Of a DNA stretch of 64,000 bases, positions 61,622 to 64,000 are shown in pieces. The DNA is from Fratercula arctica (Eukaryota; Chordata; Aves; Charadriiformes; Alcidae). The position numbers and the translations under genes are program-made. The notes under the pieces are model-generated. The model had not been told where the DNA came from, did not search any database, and saw only the letters and a program-made list of their open reading frames with translations. Numbering within the stretch: the stretch's first letter is position 1; each line of letters starts with the position of its first letter. The stretch spans positions 33,814,727-33,878,726 of the forward strand of contig CANTUZ010000001.1 of the NCBI GenBank assembly GCA_947846985.1, written 5' to 3'.

Positions 61622-62415
61622 TCACAGAATCACAGAATATCTCAAGATGGAAAGGACCCATAAGGATCATCGAGTCCAACTCCCTGCTCCTCGCCGGACC
61701 ACCTATAACTAAACCACATGACTAAAAGCATCGTGCAGATGCTCCTTGAACTCTGACAGGCTTGGTGCCATGATCACTGGGGAGCCTGTTCCCGTCACCA
61801 ACCACCCTCTCAGTGAAGAACTTTTTCCTAACTTCCAACCTGAAATTCCCCTGGCACAGCTTCATTCCATTCTTCCATGTCCTACTGCTGGTCACCACAG
61901 ATAGGAGATCAGCACCTTCCCCTCTGCTGCACCCTTTGAGGAAGTTGTCGACTGCCATAAGGTCACCTCTCAGCCTCCTTGCCTCCAACCTGAACAAGCC
62001 AAGTGACTTCAGCTGCTCCTCATAAGTCTTGCCCTCGAGACCTTTCACCATCTTGATCACCCTCCTCTGGACTCACTCCAATAGTTTGATGTCCTCACAT
62101 TGAGATGCCCAAAACTGCACGTAGTATTCAAGATGGGGCCACACCAGTGCAATGTAGAGTGGGACAATCACCTCCCTCAACTGGCTGGTTATGCTGTGCT
62201 TGATGAACCCCGGAACGCTGTTGGCCCTTTTGGCTGCCTTTTGACTGCTGACTCATATTCAACTTGCCATCAACCCAAACTCCCAGATCTCTTTCTGCAG
62301 GGCTGCTCTCCAGCCTCTCATCATCCAATCTGTACATCTAACTTGCTCTTGTTAAATTTCACACGGTTGGTGACTGTCCAGCTCTCTAGTCTATCCAAAT
62401 ATCTAGATGAATGTC
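61622..62415 (-). mobile_element. CR1 LINE, minus strand, distinct subfamily
   Basis: The reversed tail GATCACAGAATCACAGAATA and the 3' UTR (CATCGAGTCCAACTCCCTGC) are followed by reversed ORF2 C-terminus: minus-strand MIKMVKGLEGKTYEEQLKSL, RGDLMAVDNFLKG and [10 protein letters not shown]. Farther in is RDLGVWVDGKLNMSQQ (62128-62337). The 3' end differs from the other copies here, so it is another subfamily. It is broken by frameshifts, and its upper edge is approximate. Confidence 0.9.
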
Positions 62416-63832
62416 TTATTTCATGATTCAGTGATCAATAGTAACATTATCAGCAGAACTGCCTAACCGGGGGAGGTCCCAGTTGACTGGAGGTTTGCAA
62501 ATTTGATGCCCACCCACAAGAACGGCAGAAAGGAGAATCCGGGGAACTACAGGCATGTCAGTCTGACCTTGCTGCCGGGGAAGGTTATGGAGCAGATCAT
62601 CTTGAGTGACATCATGCAGCACATATAGGACCATCAGATCATCAAGCACAGTCAGCATGGGTTTATGAAAGGCAGGTCCTGCTTGACTAACCTGATCTCC
62701 TTCTATGACAAGGTGACTCGCTTAGTGGATGAGGGAAAGGCTGTGGATGTTGTCTACCTAGACTTTAGTAAAGCCTTTGACACCATTTCCCACAGCATTC
62801 TCCTGGAGAAACCAGCTGCTCATGGCTTGGACAGGCGTACTCTTCGCTGGGTAAAAACTGGCTGGATGGTTGAGCCCAAAGAATGGTGGTGAATGGAGTT
62901 AAATCCAGTTGGCCGCCAGTCACAAGTGGTGTTCCCCAGTATTGGGACCAGTTCTGTTCGGTATTTTTATCCATGATCTGGACAAGGGGACTGAGTGCAC
63001 CCTCAGTAAGTTTGCAGATGACACTAAGTTGGGAAGGAGTGTTGATCTGCTAGAGGGTAGGAAGGCTCTACAGAGGGATCTCGACAGGTTGGATCGATGG
63101 GCTGAAGCCAATTATATCATGTTCAACAAGACTGAGTGCCGTGTCTTGCACTTGGGTCACAACAACGCCATGGAACACTACAGGCCTGGGGAAGAATGGC
63201 TGGAGAGCTGCCTAGTGGAAAAGGACCTGGGGGTGTTAGCTGACAGCTGAGACATATTCTGTTAGCTGATGGCTGAATACGAGCCAGCAGTGTGCCCAGG
63301 TGGCCAAAAAGGCCAATAGCATCCTGGCTTGTATCAGAAATACTGTGGCCAGCAGGACGAGGGAAGTGATCTTCCCCCTGTACTCGGCACTGGTGAGGCT
63401 GCACCTCGAAGACCATGTTCAGTTTTGGGCCCCTCACCACAAAAAAGACATTGAGGTGCTGGAGTGTGTCCAAAGAAAAGCAATGAAGCTGGAGAAGGGT
63501 TTAGAGCACAAGTCTTACGAGGAGCAGCTGAGGGAGCTGGGGTTGTTCAGCCTGGAGCAAAGGAGGCTGAGGGGAGACCTTATCACTCTCTACAACTACC
63601 TGAAAGGAGGGTGTAGAGAGCTGGGGGTCAGTCTCTTCTCCCAAGTAACAAGTGAGAGGACAAGAGGAAATGGCCTCAAGTTGCACCAAGTGAGGTTTGA
63701 TTGGATATAAGGAAAAATTTCTTCCCTGAAAGGGTTATTAAGCATTGGAACAGACTGCCCAGGGAAGTGGCTGAGTCACCACCTCATGTAGATATGGTGC
63801 TTAGGGACATGATTTAGTGGTAGTCTTGGCAG
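62415..63832 (+). mobile_element. CR1 LINE, plus strand, 1.4 kb, with reverse-transcriptase motifs
   Basis: It starts within ORF2 (WRFANLMPTHKNGR, GNYRHVSLTLLPGKVMEQII), then MKGRSCLTNLISFYDKVTRL and VDVVYLDFSKAFDTISHSIL (RT motif A) at 62665-62892. [20 protein letters not shown] and KFADDTKLG (the catalytic FADD box) follow at 62909-63250, in a different frame because of an indel near 62900. The ORF2 C-terminus is at 63300-63710. The 3' end stops at about GGTAGTCTTGGCAG without the ATTCTATG tail, so the element is truncated at both ends and dead. Confidence 0.93.
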
Positions 63833-64000
63833 TTTTCTTAATTTTCTTTTTCCTATAATGGAGGCTACAGTGAAGGAATTCTGGGTCTTTAGGGGATGCT
63901 GAGTCTTACATCCTGTCTTGAACAATAAGTGACAGTAATGACTGCTGGGATCCTCAGCTCATCATCTCTGTATGCCTCATTATTCCTCACCTATCCTCAT
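63833..64000. other. Sequence right of the last CR1
   Basis: Nothing is recognisable in the final 168 bases. Confidence 0.6.

Larger units (their letters stand above)
46607..64000. other. DGKH intron upstream of exon a, incomplete
   Basis: This is 17.4 kb with no DGKH exon found; I looked on the minus strand for the KRYFKLRGRTLYYAK half of the PH domain. It holds a T-rich tract (47909-47971), a degenerate ATCT patch (49128-49185), a moderately GC-rich stretch (51250-51640) and three large CR1 copies. Elsewhere (53.5-61.6 kb in particular) I see only AT-rich sequence with short, unmatched frames. Confidence 0.65.

Noticed and set aside
61622..63832. Twin-primed (5'-inverted) single LINE
   Set aside because: The minus-strand half has its own complete 3' UTR and tail of a different subfamily, so these are two insertions rather than one inverted copy.
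1..64000. CRISPR arrays, tRNA or rRNA genes, endogenous retroviral genes
   Set aside because: Scanning both strands showed no spaced direct-repeat array, no tRNA-like cloverleaf consensus, and no gag, pol or env type frames apart from CR1 LINE reverse-transcriptase fragments.

Overview
The window is vertebrate nuclear DNA, almost certainly from a bird. It has no bacterial-type operons. Instead there are many short exons with consensus splice sites, long AT-rich introns, and about a dozen CR1 LINE copies ending in the ATTCTATG-type 3' tail typical of birds. CR1 also occurs in crocodilians and turtles, so 'bird' is an inference. The species cannot be named from this sequence.

The only protein gene I can support is diacylglycerol kinase eta (DGKH), a type II DGK, on the minus strand. 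I placed 23 consecutive internal coding exons between 46606 (most 5') and 3068 (most 3'). They join into one open frame of 2847 nt (949 codons), and every intron phase agrees. In order they encode the end of a PH domain, two C1 zinc fingers with complete ligand sets, the split catalytic domain (GGDGSVGW and [16 protein letters not shown]), a long Ser/Glu-rich linker, the DGK accessory domain and a helical C-terminal region. The first exons (promoter, start codon, first part of the PH domain) lie beyond 64000. The last exons (end of the C-terminal region, SAM domain if present, 3' UTR) lie before position 1.

Layout: 1-3067 is intron with one CR1. Exons at 3068-8154 encode the C-terminal half of the accessory region, with a 309-bp pure purine tract in one intron. 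Exons at 11944-15634 and 17444-17578 encode the rest of the accessory domain and its lead-in. Exons at 22797-26791 encode the variable linker. Exons at 29226-34086 encode the catalytic domain. Exons at 35800-38457 and 46042-46606 encode the C1 and PH domains. From 46607 to 64000 is one long upstream intron with large 5'-truncated CR1 copies, including reverse-transcriptase fragments at 62.5-63.3 kb.

I found no undescribed system. The points worth a second look concern the gene's structure: a GC-AG intron in the catalytic domain, tandem acceptors, CR1 insertions next to splice acceptors, inverted CR1 pairs, direct CR1 repeats flanking most of the exons, and an unusually uniform decamer microsatellite.
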